64,000 bases of DNA from Bacillus sp. Marseille-Q3570 (lineage in GTDB: Bacteria; Bacillota; Bacilli; Bacillales; Fictibacillaceae), in contig NZ_CAMGYZ010000007.1 of NCBI RefSeq assembly GCF_946151055.1, forward strand, positions 186,001 to 250,000. Reading direction: 5' to 3'. Positions within the stretch are counted from its first letter, which is position 1, and each line of letters starts with the position of its first letter. A program made the position numbers and the translations under genes. Positions 30,804 to 39,458 of this stretch are shown one piece after another. The notes beneath the pieces are model-generated. The model made no database searches. It saw only the letters and a program-made list of their open reading frames with translations, and was not told where the DNA came from.

Positions 30804-30840
30804 TAGTACGTTCTACTAGGAGATGAAGGAAGGGATTCAT

Positions 30841-31683
30841 ATGACGTTTGTAACCGAAATCAAAAAAATCTTGATCATTTTATTAGGTGCTGTCCTCGGT
30901 GCCGTTTCACTTAACTATTTCTTAATACCAGCTAACGTCTATGCGAGTGGGTTCACAGGGATAGCCCAGTTGCTCGCAAGTGTATTACAGCAAACACCCA
31001 TACCAGCCTCAACCGGTATCATCTTATTCATATTGAATATACCTGTGGCAATCTTAGGTTGGTTGAAAGTCGGAAAATCATTCACGTTTTATAGTATCGT
31101 CAGTGTTGCAGCAACCACATTTTTTCTTGAAATCATTCCTATTAAAGTTATCTCCGAAGATATTTTATTGAATGCTGTCTTCGGTGGTGTGATTGCCGCA
31201 ATCGGTATCGGTTTCACGTTGAAATGGGGTGCTTCCACTGGTGGAATGGATATCGTAGCGATGGTTCTTTCACGTATGAAAGATCGGCCGATCGGGATCT
31301 ATTTCTTCACCCTTAATGCAGCGATCATCTTCACAGCTGGCATTTTATATGGCTGGGAAAAAGCATTATATACATTGGTAACGCTATATGTGACTTCACG
31401 GGTCATTGATGTCATCCATACACGACATGAAAAGTTGACTGCAATGATCATCACGAAGAAAGGGAAAGAAATCCAGCAGGCGATCCATCAAAAAATGGTA
31501 CGAGGAATTACCAAGATTCCTGCAAAAGGTGGGTTTACCGATGAAGACAAAGAGCTCCTGATCATCGTCGTAACCCGTTATGAATTATATGATCTCGAAC
31601 ATGCGATCAAGGAAGTCGATCCACAAGCATTTACGAATATCGTTAATACTACTGGAATCTTCGGGTTCTTTAGACAAGACTGA
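30841..31683 (+). CDS. yitT: YitT-family membrane protein (DUF161-DUF2179)
   Basis: An integral membrane protein of 280 residues: five or so hydrophobic segments in the first 190 residues (YitT domain, with NYFLIPANVYASGFTG and WGASTGGMDIVA) followed by a cytosolic DUF2179 domain (about 215-275, with ITKIPAKGGFT). Function is not established in any member; transport or sensing has been suggested. ATG 30841 is chosen because GAAGGAAGGG precedes it at proper spacing, while the in-frame ATG at 30823 directly abuts AGGAG. Confidence 0.88.
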   Translation: MTFVTEIKKILIILLGAVLGAVSLNYFLIPANVYASGFTGIAQLLASVLQQTPIPASTGIILFILNIPVAILGWLKVGKSFTFYSIVSVAATTFFLEIIPIKVISEDILLNAVFGGVIAAIGIGFTLKWGASTGGMDIVAMVLSRMKDRPIGIYFFTLNAAIIFTAGILYGWEKALYTLVTLYVTSRVIDVIHTRHEKLTAMIITKKGKEIQQAIHQKMVRGITKIPAKGGFTDEDKELLIIVVTRYELYDLEHAIKEVDPQAFTNIVNTTGIFGFFRQD

Positions 31684-31691
31684 ATAGCAAA

Positions 31692-31718
31692 GGGGATGAT
31701 CGGCAATCGATCATCCCC
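31692..31718. terminator. Bidirectional terminator
   Basis: A perfect 11-bp stem GGGGATGATCG / CGATCATCCCC with a 5-base loop lies between the convergent yitT-like and NifU-N genes, with T-rich sequence on the right and A-rich on the left. Confidence 0.85.
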
Positions 31719-31727
31719 AAATTTGTT

Positions 31728-31988
31728 TTAATATGATTTTTGGAATACTTCCTGTACTTTAGGTACGATCAAATCCCAATCACCATCAGGCGTCTTGTTC
31801 ACTGTAATGAAATCCTGAAATCCGAAAATGGATTCTACACCCTCGATATCAAGTAGTGCTGAAGCGACTTCATCCTCAGGGGCATCTCCTTTACGGTGGG
31901 AAAGTCTTCCGTCAAATAATGGTTGATTTGCTGAAAATTTTAGTGCGTTCGGATTTGGTGTTGGATCGATTGTAAATTCAACTGCCAT
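31728..31988 (-). CDS. NifU/Nfu N-terminal-domain protein
   Basis: An 86-residue protein made only of the Nfu_N (scaffold protein Nfu/NifU N-terminal) domain: FTIDPTPNPNALKF at the start and VESIFGFQDFITVNK in the centre. The CxxC cluster-binding domain of full Nfu is absent, so it cannot carry a cluster in the usual way. B. subtilis has similar stand-alone proteins of unknown role. The ribosome site GAAGGGAG lies before the ATG. It is followed by the shared bidirectional terminator. Confidence 0.85.
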   Translation of the reverse strand: MAVEFTIDPTPNPNALKFSANQPLFDGRLSHRKGDAPEDEVASALLDIEGVESIFGFQDFITVNKTPDGDWDLIVPKVQEVFQKSY

Positions 31989-32040
31989 TGTAAATTGCTC
32001 CCTTCATTAGTTAATTCGATTGTATCAAAATTATCAGATC

Positions 32041-32493
32041 CTAAAAAGAAAATCCGTAGCGTTTCGATACAACTTCATAGAAACCGAGAGAATGGTAAAT
32101 ATGTTTTGTTACGGCATTATTGATGCCTGTTTCCAGTTCAATCGACTTGATGCCGTTTCTTTCAGCCCAATAGACGACATGAAGCAGTAATTTCCGGGCA
32201 ATACCTTTATTCCGTTGATCTTCATGAACATAAAGTTCATTGAGCCACATGTAATGTCCGCCCTTCGCAAGGCTCACGCCAATGTTGAAAAAGGCAACAC
32301 CTACAATTTCATCCTCAACCTCTGCAACTACGATATAAGCAGTGTCCTTGCTTTCGAGTGCAAGATGGATGCCAGTCAGAATTTGATCATACGTTCCTGA
32401 ATTTTCGTGATTGATCCGTTGTTTCGTTAATAGGTGTGCAATACTTTGTCTTGTACTATAAGAAACTTCTCGATCTACTTCGTAAATTTTCAT
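32041..32493 (-). CDS. GNAT-family N-acetyltransferase
   Basis: A 150-residue acetyltransferase of the GNAT fold. The central beta strand LNELYVHEDQRNKGIARKLL contains the acetyl-CoA pyrophosphate-binding R/Q-x-x-G-x-A pattern, and SLGFYEV near the C-terminus is typical. The acetyl acceptor is unknown. The ribosome site GGAGGGTTG precedes the ATG at 32493. It stands alone on the minus strand, divergent from the Dph6-like gene. Confidence 0.85.
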   Translation of the reverse strand: MKIYEVDREVSYSTRQSIAHLLTKQRINHENSGTYDQILTGIHLALESKDTAYIVVAEVEDEIVGVAFFNIGVSLAKGGHYMWLNELYVHEDQRNKGIARKLLLHVVYWAERNGIKSIELETGINNAVTKHIYHSLGFYEVVSKRYGFSF

Positions 32494-32714
32494 GGTGCAA
32501 CCCTCCTATGACCCACTTTCCTAATTCAAGGTCAAAGACTTAATTCCTGCTTAATCAGCGCAATAAACCTAACTTTTAATTTTTCCCTAAAAAAGGAAAC
32601 CTTTTACCGGGTTCATGCGTCTATATAGAAGGGTACAATATTCCGGCATGTACGGAAAGCGAAAAATTCGTTCGAATACATATATTAACCAAAGATACGT
32701 ATAGGAGGGAGACG

Positions 32715-33389
32715 ATGGGTAGACGACATGTCCTTTTCTGGAGTGGGGGTAAGGATTGTTTACTGGCTTTGGAACAGGTGCTCGAATCTGAAACATCCAG
32801 CGTCGCATACCTTCTTACGACTTTTGATGAAATGACAAATAGAGTCCCTTTTCATGGCATTCATATAGATTTGATTAAAGCGCAGGCATATTCCCTTCGA
32901 ATTCCGCTAGTAACAGTGCCCTTACCACATAAACCTTCAAATATCGAATATCAAAATATTTTACATAGACATTTAGACTCTTTTAAACGAGAAGGAGTGG
33001 ACTCTGTCATTTTTGGTGACATATTTCTAGACGATATACGAACATATCGAGAAACTCTTATACAAAAGAATCAAATGAAAGCTGTATTTCCATTATGGGG
33101 AAAATCCACAAATAACTTATCATCTCATTTCGTTTCAAAAGGTTACAAGGGTGTCATTTGCGGAATAGATACCGAATCCGTGAGTGAGAAGTCACTTGGT
33201 CAGAATTTTGATGAAGATTTCCTCAACCAACTTTCCAATCATGTCGATCCTTGCGGTGAGAATGGAGAGTTCCATACGTTCATTCATGAGGGTCCGTTAT
33301 TTGAAAAGAAGATCGATTATATTGCCAGAACAAGAACAAATAGTCTGTATCGAAAGTATAAGTCCATTGAATTGGACACCACTATATGA
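32715..33389 (+). CDS. Dph6-like ATP pyrophosphatase (PP-loop amide ligase)
   Basis: A 224-residue protein with the PP-loop SGGKDC near the N-terminus (10-15) and the conserved CGENGEFHTF motif (about 184-193) of the diphthine-ammonia ligase family. In eukaryotes and archaea that family finishes diphthamide on elongation factor 2. Bacteria lack diphthamide, so the bacterial members must amidate something else. The ribosome site AGGAGGGAG lies 5 bp before the ATG. The SGNH esterase gene follows after 19 bp, so the pair may be one operon. Confidence 0.82.
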   Translation: MGRRHVLFWSGGKDCLLALEQVLESETSSVAYLLTTFDEMTNRVPFHGIHIDLIKAQAYSLRIPLVTVPLPHKPSNIEYQNILHRHLDSFKREGVDSVIFGDIFLDDIRTYRETLIQKNQMKAVFPLWGKSTNNLSSHFVSKGYKGVICGIDTESVSEKSLGQNFDEDFLNQLSNHVDPCGENGEFHTFIHEGPLFEKKIDYIARTRTNSLYRKYKSIELDTTI

Positions 33390-33408
33390 TACTAAAGGAG
33401 GCAGGAAC

Positions 33409-33978
33409 ATGCCAACATTGGTTTGCTTTGGAGACAGCCATACTGCTAAGGAGGAAAGCTTGGAGGGGTATGAGCGTTTGACACCACGGTTGAGAAACAA
33501 TCTTACAAATTGGACAATCGTCAATTCAGGAATTTCAGGGGAGACGACAAGAGCAGCTCTTGCCCGGTTGCAAGATGATGTATTACGTCATTCTCCTGAC
33601 ATTGTGACAATCTTATTTGGTTCGAACGATGCAAGTAAACATCGAAAGATCAACCTTCCTGAGTACGAACGGAATTTAGATATTATGATCGATCGGATTA
33701 CGGCAGAGAAAACGATCATTATAAGCCCACCGCCAATCATCGAGTTCTACCAAAAGAAACGCAGCAATGAGGAACTGCAGAAGTATGCAGATGCAGCAAA
33801 GAAAATCGCTTCGAAACGTGGATGTCACTTCATTGATTTATGGTCGTACTTTTCAAAAAACAAGTTGTATGAAAAGATGCTCGAGAAAGATGGATTACAT
33901 TTCAATGAAAGGGCTTATCTCTTCCTTTCTGAACTCATATTAGATGAGGTGAAGAACATTTATGCTAAAGCGGTTTGA
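33409..33978 (+). CDS. SGNH/GDSL-type esterase or lipase
   Basis: A 189-residue hydrolase. Block I FGDSHT gives the nucleophilic Ser, block II NSGISGET the Gly, block III FGSNDA the Asn, and the C-terminal DGLHFNE the Asp-His pair, so all four SGNH residues are present. There is no signal peptide, so it acts in the cytosol. ATG 33409 follows AAAGGAGGC. The ORF can be extended upstream, but that would overlap the Dph6-like gene in another frame. The ester substrate is unknown. Confidence 0.86.
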   Translation: MPTLVCFGDSHTAKEESLEGYERLTPRLRNNLTNWTIVNSGISGETTRAALARLQDDVLRHSPDIVTILFGSNDASKHRKINLPEYERNLDIMIDRITAEKTIIISPPPIIEFYQKKRSNEELQKYADAAKKIASKRGCHFIDLWSYFSKNKLYEKMLEKDGLHFNERAYLFLSELILDEVKNIYAKAV

Positions 33979-33987
33979 AAGGATGAA

Positions 33988-34042
33988 AAGGACTGAGTGG
34001 ACTATCAGAAGATGTTTCTGGTAATTCTGAGCAGTTCTTTTT
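33988..34042 (+). terminator. Possible terminator after the SGNH gene
   Basis: An imperfect hairpin (AGGACTG arm near 33988 with CAGTTCT near 34029) is followed by a run of seven T residues. Confidence 0.5.
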
Positions 34043-34186
34043 TTAATGTTCATGACGAAGAGTTTGATCCGTATAATGTGTCAAAAAATCTTGTTCAATA
34101 AAAGATCATAAATGTACATATATTTTATCGCTTTATCGGTACCTGGAGATATCCTCCTGTCAGCAAGGCTTTCTCCACAGAATAAT

Positions 34187-34229
34187 AAAAAAAGACCGCA
34201 AAAGGCCCTTTAATTCAAAAAGCCCTTTG
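34187..34229 (-). terminator. Terminator of the 50-residue small gene
   Basis: On the minus strand, CAAAGGGC pairs with GGCCTTTTG (one wobble) and is followed by a CGGTC stretch and seven T residues. Confidence 0.65.
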
Positions 34230-34243
34230 GGTCAATAGCAGTG

Positions 34244-34396
34244 TTATTCTCCACCGGTCGAAAAATATTCAGATCGTTTCTTTTGTCTTGTGCGATCTTC
34301 TTCAGACATGGTTGTATTGATTTCGTGTGCATCATTGCCCTGTACTCTTTCAGCGCCTTGTTCAGTCGTACGCTTTGAACGGTTTTTCTTGCTCAT
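34244..34396 (-). CDS. Small hydrophilic protein of 50 residues
   Basis: Translates as a charged 50-residue protein starting MSKKNRSKRTTEQG and ending RSEYFSTGGE. A good AAAGGGGGT ribosome site precedes the ATG at 34396 and a terminator follows. It has no cysteines or hydrophobic segment. I do not recognise a family; its size and composition recall small sporulation or general-stress proteins of Bacillaceae, but that is only a resemblance. Confidence 0.65.
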   Translation of the reverse strand: MSKKNRSKRTTEQGAERVQGNDAHEINTTMSEEDRTRQKKRSEYFSTGGE

Positions 34397-34441
34397 GATT
34401 AAGAACCCCCTTTACGATCTAGTATCCCGCAAATGGATGTT

Positions 34442-35263
34442 CTATACTCGCTCCTTCAATGAAAGTAGATCCTCCAAGAAATAGGCGATCCCATCTTCTT
34501 CATTCGTCTTAGTGACTCCGTTAGCAATATTTTTCAGTTCTGGAATCGCATTTCCCATCGCAATCCCATGACCAGCATATTCAATCATTTCTAGATCATT
34601 ATCTTCGTCTCCAAACGCAATGACCCTTTCCTGGGGAACATTCATCGATTCAGCGACCTGTTTCAATCCTACTGCTTTATTCAAGCCGGCTTTGACAACC
34701 TCTATGATGTTCCAAGGTGCTCCCCAAACTCTGTGATCGATGACTTCTGCATGTTTTGCCTTCAACAGTTCCCTCAATTCTTTGACATGGTGGTCTTGAG
34801 GACGGACCAATAAGGAAGTTGGATTATGCGGCAGCGCGTGAATCAGGTGTCCGACGTTCAAGTTTGCTTTTTCAATTAGAAAAGAATTGATGATGAATTC
34901 ATCTTCATGATGCAAATAAACATCATCAAGCACCTCTGCAATGACATTTTTAACATCAAATTCCAGGCATGTTTCTACGATTTCCTTGGCAACCTCTATC
35001 TCCATAGGTGAATGGAACCGGCCCCATCCGGGATCTTTCGGATGGTGGATAAACGCTCCATTGAAGTTAATAATAGGAGTGGATAATCCGAGTTCATGAT
35101 AATATTGTTCGCTACCACGAAACGGTCTTCCGGTAGAAATGACGACATGATGACCGTTCTCCATAGCTTGCTGTAAGATGTTCTTGGTATGTACTGAAAC
35201 AGTTTTATCATCTTTCAATAAAGTTCCGTCTAGATCGACGGCAATCAAATAGGGTCGTGACAT
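34442..35263 (-). CDS. yitU: Cof-type HAD hydrolase (YitU-like)
   Basis: A 273-residue phosphatase of the HAD superfamily IIB (Cof) subgroup. Motif I is VDLDGTLL near the N-terminus, motif II ISTGR, and motif IV GDEDNDLEMI with the preceding conserved Lys in KAGLNKAVGL. Likely substrates are sugar phosphates or flavin-related phosphates. Start 35263 is chosen because AAAGGGGG lies about 8 bp before it, although the frame is open 54 codons further up. B. subtilis yitU, also a HAD hydrolase, lies between yitT and yitV, matching the order here. Confidence 0.85.
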   Translation of the reverse strand: MSRPYLIAVDLDGTLLKDDKTVSVHTKNILQQAMENGHHVVISTGRPFRGSEQYYHELGLSTPIINFNGAFIHHPKDPGWGRFHSPMEIEVAKEIVETCLEFDVKNVIAEVLDDVYLHHEDEFIINSFLIEKANLNVGHLIHALPHNPTSLLVRPQDHHVKELRELLKAKHAEVIDHRVWGAPWNIIEVVKAGLNKAVGLKQVAESMNVPQERVIAFGDEDNDLEMIEYAGHGIAMGNAIPELKNIANGVTKTNEEDGIAYFLEDLLSLKERV

Positions 35264-35450
35264 CCCCATGCCCCCTTTATTCATATCATGGCTAGTTCCT
35301 TCATCCAGCCACTTTGATACGTAACGTACGTTCCATTTTACCGAGTCATGTGGAAAAAGTCCAATAATTGTAAGCCCTTGCATGCCTGTCGAAAAAAGAC
35401 GAAATATGATATGATAATTTAGCACGTTTTTATGAAATGGAGGAAAGTTT

Positions 35451-36938
35451 ATGGGAAATGAACATCATTCAAGCGAAGTGAAAGAGGCGATTGGGAAGAA
35501 AGATATCGGCCGCCTTCATTTTCGTGGAGGAGTCTTTGCAGCTACTATTCCTCTTGTGTTTTTCATCGTTTGGGCCATTACATTGAGTGTTCTTGAATTA
35601 GTTACAGAAGAGGCACTTGTCCTTGGAATGGTTCTAGGGATCTTGATCGGGTTATTTTTTTGTAAATCAAAATGGTCCGACTATGCACAATCCCTTTTTG
35701 CAGGGATGGCCCAACCGATAGGAGTCATCGCGGTGATTGCCTGGTTTTGGGCGGGAATGTTCGCGAAACTGCTTTCGGCAGGAGGATTAGTGGATGGATT
35801 GATCTGGTTTGGTTTTCAAACTGGACTTGAAGGCGGCTTTTTTGTCGGGCTGACCTTTCTATTAGCTGCATTATTCTCTACTGCGGTTGGGACAGGCTAT
35901 GGAACAGTCGCAACATTCGGGATATTGATGTACCCGGCAGGGCTTGTGCTTGGAGCGGACCCGGTCGTATTATTAGCGGCCATATTAAGCGGGGCTGTTT
36001 TTGGGGATAATTTAGCGCCGGTTTCTGACACGACGATCGTTTCAGCAACGACACAGGAGGCAGACGTACCTGGAGTCGTTCGTTCACGTTTCAAATATTC
36101 TATCGCTGCGGCGGTTCCATCATTGATTTTATTTGTTATTTTCGGGGGAGGCGGAAGCATCAACAATCAAAACGCTCTCGCCCAACTTGAACAACAAGTG
36201 ACGCCATCAGGATTATGGCTGCTTTTGCCGTTTATTCTTGTCCTATACTTAGCTTTGAGCGGACATCATTTATTAACCTCTTTAACTTGGGGAATCGTAT
36301 CATCAGTTGTTGTCATTTTTCTGACAGGCACTCCTTTGACTGAAGTCATTTCAATCCATAAGGAAAATGGAACGCCTGTAGTTGAGGGAGCATTGATGAG
36401 TGGTATCGGCGGTTACTTCAATATGGCAATCTTGATTTTATTCATTCTTTCAGCAGCACATTTACTTGAAGTAGCGGGTACGATGGAAGCAATACGGAAT
36501 TTCTTCTTAAAACTCATCAAAAAAGTCGTGCGCAGAGCGGAGCTATCCATTTTTGCAATCGTTGCTTCATTGAATGTATTCATCACAATCAATACAGCAG
36601 CAGAAATTGCAGCAGCACCATTTGTAAGGAAACTGGGTAAAGAGTTCAATATCCACCCTTATCGACGGGCGAATTTCCTTGATACGATCTCGTCATCATT
36701 AGGCTATATATTCCCTTGGAGCGGTGGTGTGCTTCTTGCCTGGGCGACGATAAAAGGCGCGGCTAAGGACTATGATTTCTTGACGGTCGTAGAACCGACA
36801 GACGTTTTCCCGTATGTCTTCCAGGGCTGGGGATTATTGATCGTCATGTTAATTGCAGCACTAACCGGATGGGGTCTACGCTACACTGGTAAAAATGGTG
36901 AAGAAATTCATCCGAAGAATTATAATCATGAATCTTAA
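35451..36938 (+). CDS. NhaC-family Na+/H+ antiporter-type transporter
   Basis: A membrane protein of 495 residues with about 11-12 hydrophobic helices. The motifs GTGYGTVATFGI, FGDNLAPVSDTT (about 184-195) and the second-half helix with FITINTAAEIAAAPF mark the NhaC/ArsB superfamily of sodium-proton or organic-anion antiporters. It most likely exchanges Na+ or a small organic anion for protons; several B. subtilis paralogues have amino-acid or malate/lactate specificity, so the substrate is open. The ribosome site GGAGGAAAG precedes the ATG. It is separately transcribed, with its own terminator. Confidence 0.85.
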   Translation: MGNEHHSSEVKEAIGKKDIGRLHFRGGVFAATIPLVFFIVWAITLSVLELVTEEALVLGMVLGILIGLFFCKSKWSDYAQSLFAGMAQPIGVIAVIAWFWAGMFAKLLSAGGLVDGLIWFGFQTGLEGGFFVGLTFLLAALFSTAVGTGYGTVATFGILMYPAGLVLGADPVVLLAAILSGAVFGDNLAPVSDTTIVSATTQEADVPGVVRSRFKYSIAAAVPSLILFVIFGGGGSINNQNALAQLEQQVTPSGLWLLLPFILVLYLALSGHHLLTSLTWGIVSSVVVIFLTGTPLTEVISIHKENGTPVVEGALMSGIGGYFNMAILILFILSAAHLLEVAGTMEAIRNFFLKLIKKVVRRAELSIFAIVASLNVFITINTAAEIAAAPFVRKLGKEFNIHPYRRANFLDTISSSLGYIFPWSGGVLLAWATIKGAAKDYDFLTVVEPTDVFPYVFQGWGLLIVMLIAALTGWGLRYTGKNGEEIHPKNYNHES

Positions 36939-36944
36939 TTGTGA

Positions 36945-36980
36945 AAAAGGACTGTCTGTATGGGGCAGTCCCTTCTTTAT
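36945..36980 (+). terminator. Terminator of the NhaC-type gene
   Basis: The GGACTG / CAGTCC stem (36949-36954, 36966-36971) is followed by a T-rich CTTCTTTATTT stretch. Confidence 0.75.
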
Positions 36981-36984
36981 TTAA

Positions 36985-37095
36985 CGTTGTTTTCGCAATC
37001 TTTGTTGGGTCTCGCACCTTGCTCTCCAATCAACTTGCACAAGGTGGTTCTTTACAACAAATGACCCAAAAGCAACCATCTTTAAGAAAAGAGCC
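36985..37095 (+). mobile_element. Composite MITE-like repeat, copy 3 (internally deleted)
   Basis: Only 111 bp. The left terminal repeat (CGTTGTTTTCGC) runs directly into the last part of the C module (GTCTCGCACCTTGCTCTCC) and the right terminal repeat ending GAAAAGAGCC. It is flanked by TTATTTAA (36977-36984) and TTATTAAA (37096-37103), 7 of 8 matching. AB and most of C are missing. Confidence 0.8.
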
Positions 37096-37211
37096 TTATT
37101 AAACAAAGCATATTTTCGGACGATAGCTATTGGATAGGAAGATGTTGGGTGTTTAATGTTATAAAGAAAGGGTAATTATGAAATTAAACTACTTGAGGAG
37201 GTTATCTTGAA

Positions 37212-37484
37212 ATGAAATTCACACCGAAAAAAGCAATTGTGTCAGGTGTCGCAGCAAGTGTAGCAGGTGCAGCTACCTATTATCTAAAAGATCGTTCAAA
37301 CCGAATCAAGGTGAAAGAGACCCTGACTGACTTCACGACTAAGATAAAAGATCGTGCAGGGAAGTTCAACAATTCTAATGTGCCTGTTGAGAAGGCTGGA
37401 GAGCCAAGCGACGTTGAAGACAGCAAAATGGTTGCTGAAGGCGCTCAAACAAGTGTTGATTATTATAACAAAACCCAACAATAA
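37212..37484 (+). CDS. Small YtxH-like protein of unknown function
   Basis: A 90-residue protein. Residues 7-25 form one short hydrophobic stretch (AIVSGVAASVAGAATYYL), followed by a basic, then acidic hydrophilic tail. The shape, one N-terminal membrane-like helix and a charged amphipathic tail with KDRSNRIKVKETL, recalls YtxH-type stress-associated proteins, but the match is weak. The ribosome site TTGAGGAGGTT lies 8 bp upstream. A terminator follows directly, so it is monocistronic. Confidence 0.65.
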   Translation: MKFTPKKAIVSGVAASVAGAATYYLKDRSNRIKVKETLTDFTTKIKDRAGKFNNSNVPVEKAGEPSDVEDSKMVAEGAQTSVDYYNKTQQ

Positions 37485-37496
37485 AATAGTTGAAAG

Positions 37497-37523
37497 AAAG
37501 CATCCGCTTGCGGGTGCTTTTCT
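37497..37523 (+). terminator. Terminator of the small YtxH-like gene
   Basis: The AAAGCATCCGC / GCGGGTGCTTT stem (37497-37507, 37510-37520) has a two-base loop region and a short T tail. Confidence 0.75.
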
Positions 37524-37527
37524 TAAA

Positions 37528-37620
37528 CTTGCATGTAAAGAAAGTATAAATACTTTCTTCAATATAAGGGCAACGAATGCTCAGCCTGCGATAAAGCTTG
37601 GCTTTGCGGAGTTTTCTTTA
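37528..37620 (+). repeat. Stand-alone AB repeat
   Basis: A well-preserved 93-bp copy outside any composite element: AAAGAAAGTA / TACTTTCTT palindrome at the left, GCTCAGCCTGCG and GCTTGGCTTTGC in the centre, GTTTTCTTTA at the right. The ends TAAAGAAA and TTTCTTTA are inverted repeats of each other. Confidence 0.78.
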
Positions 37621-37710
37621 TGAACAAAAGAGGTATTGAGGTCCTTTAGTTCTACTCAAAACATATACTTTGTTAAAATAATGTCAATCAATCTTTGGAG
37701 TAGGTGTCCC

Positions 37711-38478
37711 ATGATAAAAATAAGTACAGAATACATACAAAACATACCGATCCTGAATGTAGCGAAAGAAGATGTTTTTACAAATACACTGCCTACCCTT
37801 GTTTTTCTTCATGGTTTTACGAGTTCAAAGGAACAGAATCTATCTTACGCCTATCTGTTAGCTAAGAATGGGATTCGTGTCCTTTTACCAGATTTTCCGC
37901 TGCACGGTGAACGATGTGACCCGATTTCAGTTGAAGAACGTCAATGGAAATTTTGGGATATTGTCGTCCAAGGGATTACTGAATTAAAAGAAGTCGCAGA
38001 TCATTATGTAACAAACGGCCAGACTGACTCAGGTCGGATTGGAGTCGCAGGCACCTCTATGGGAAGCATTACGATGTTCGGTGCACTTACGCAATATGGC
38101 TGGATTAGAACCGCTGTTTCCTTGATGGGGACCCCTGGTTATGAGCAATTCGCCAATCTGATGATCCAATCGATCCAAAAAGAGGGCAGGCAGTTGCCGT
38201 TATCTACATCTGAACTAGAATCGAAAGTACAGAGCTTAAAGCCTTATGATCTATCCTTGAACCCTCGTTTGTTAGGGGATAGATCTTTGTGGATATGGCA
38301 TGGGAAAGTAGATAATATTGTTCCATATCAACTGACGAAACAATTTTATGAAAGCATAGTGGAAGCAGGACTATTTCGAGAAAACCAGGTTGAGATGGTG
38401 ACTGATCCAATTGCTGGCCATAAAGTGACCCGGGATGCCTGTCATAGAGCAGTGGAGTGGGTAATAAAAACGTTATAG
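37711..38478 (+). CDS. yitV: Alpha/beta-hydrolase esterase (YitV-like)
   Basis: A 255-residue serine hydrolase, the same length as B. subtilis YitV. The oxyanion segment FLHGFTSSKEQN (33-44), nucleophile elbow GTSMG with Ser116, a DNIVP acid site and a C-terminal AGHKVTRD histidine complete the triad. A soluble carboxylesterase is likely; the natural substrate is unknown. ATG 37711 is preferred over the upstream in-frame start because GGAGTAGGTG lies about 4-9 bp before it and length then matches. It follows the HAD (yitU) homologue and precedes yitW in the conserved order, now separated by inserted genes and repeats. Confidence 0.85.
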   Translation: MIKISTEYIQNIPILNVAKEDVFTNTLPTLVFLHGFTSSKEQNLSYAYLLAKNGIRVLLPDFPLHGERCDPISVEERQWKFWDIVVQGITELKEVADHYVTNGQTDSGRIGVAGTSMGSITMFGALTQYGWIRTAVSLMGTPGYEQFANLMIQSIQKEGRQLPLSTSELESKVQSLKPYDLSLNPRLLGDRSLWIWHGKVDNIVPYQLTKQFYESIVEAGLFRENQVEMVTDPIAGHKVTRDACHRAVEWVIKTL

Positions 38479-38485
38479 CCAAAGG

Positions 38486-38514
38486 AAGAGGTCCTAAACG
38501 GGGCCTCTTTTTTT
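38486..38514 (+). terminator. Terminator of the yitV-like gene
   Basis: The AGAGGTCC / GGGCCTCTT stem with a short loop is followed by a run of T residues, 8 bp after the stop. Confidence 0.82.
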
Positions 38515-38587
38515 GCTTTTAGTTCTGTTAGTTTATATTGTTGATGTTTACGCACTCCATCTCCTAAAATAAAGCATTATTAAGAAA

Positions 38588-38902
38588 GGCTGTTTTGGCA
38601 AACTTTGTTGCTCTTGCACTTAAAGAAAGTATAAAATACTTTCTTCAGTATAAGGGCAACTAAGGCTCGACCTACAAAAGGCTTGGTCTCGCCAAGTTTT
38701 CATTAAAAACCGTTGATTTCCGCTCCAGGATGTTCGCTTTCCGCGGGGCGTGCGGTAAGTCCCTCGTCGCATGCCTTGCGAGGAGATTATTCAGGTAGTA
38801 GGCACGCTGATCCTGCTGGAGTCTCGCACCTTGATCTCCAATCAACATGCACAATGATTTATTAAAAATGACACAAAAGCAACAATCTTTTAGAAAAGTG
38901 TC
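38588..38902 (+). mobile_element. Composite MITE-like repeat, copy 4 (full length)
   Basis: The left terminal repeat GGCTGTTTTGGCAAAC and right end AGAAAAGTGTC are flanked by a perfect 8-bp direct repeat TTAAGAAA (38580-38587 and 38903-38910), the clearest target duplication of the family. It carries the AB module (38616-38707) and a C module with a variant centre (GCATGCCTTGCGAGG). It fills the gap between the yitV-like gene and the DUF1659 gene. Confidence 0.88.
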
Positions 38903-38977
38903 TTAAGAAAAATCCAAAATCCGTCTCCCCCTTTTTAGTAAGAACTTTGTATTTATAAGGTGAAAGGGGGTGAGGGA

Positions 38978-39196
38978 ATGGCAACAGCAATTCTGAATGA
39001 CACAAGATTGACGATCACTTTTGATGCTGGGATCGATCTTGAAGGGAAGCCGGTCTACAAACGTAAAAGTTTCACAAACGTAAAGAGCAGTGCAACGCAT
39101 GACCAGCTCTTCGCTATTGTTGAGGTACTGGCACCACTTCAACAGTATCCAATCAACGATGTCGAGCGTACAAATTCATTCGACCTTAGTGCCTAA
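38978..39196 (+). CDS. DUF1659 small protein
   Basis: A 72-residue protein of the DUF1659 family: ILNDTRLTITFDAG, VYKRKSFTNVKSSAT and LAPLQQYP are its recurring blocks. It is followed after 34 bp by a DUF2922 protein and then by a YvrJ-type peptide, a trio commonly found together in Bacillaceae. Function unknown. ATG 38978 is chosen because of the GAAAGGGGGTGAGGG site; an in-frame start at 38960 is less well placed. Confidence 0.85.
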   Translation: MATAILNDTRLTITFDAGIDLEGKPVYKRKSFTNVKSSATHDQLFAIVEVLAPLQQYPINDVERTNSFDLSA

Positions 39197-39230
39197 AGCG
39201 TCTGAATAATTTCGGAAAGGAGGAATTTTG

Positions 39231-39449
39231 ATGGCAAAGCAAATTGAATTGTTATTCGAAAATGAAGAAGGGAAAACAGTCCGTCTATCCCTTGATGAAC
39301 CTGTTGAACCAGTCGATACAATTGCATTAGGATCAGCTATGGATCAGATTCTGGCAGAAAATGCATTCGTATCTTCTGGAGGCGATCTTGTAGCTAAGAA
39401 AGGTGCACGCATTGTAGAACGTAACGTTACAGATATTCCATTATCATAA
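39231..39449 (+). CDS. DUF2922 small protein
   Basis: A 72-residue protein of the DUF2922 family: IELLFENEEGKTVRLSLDEPVEP at the start, ALGSAMDQILAENAFVSSGG in the middle, ending ERNVTDIPL. The ribosome site AAAGGAGGAATTT precedes TTG-ATG; ATG 39231 is taken. It is partnered with the DUF1659 protein upstream. Both share a similar length and DxxxP-like ends, suggesting related beta-rich folds. Function unknown. Confidence 0.85.
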   Translation: MAKQIELLFENEEGKTVRLSLDEPVEPVDTIALGSAMDQILAENAFVSSGGDLVAKKGARIVERNVTDIPLS

Positions 39450-39458
39450 AGGGATATA

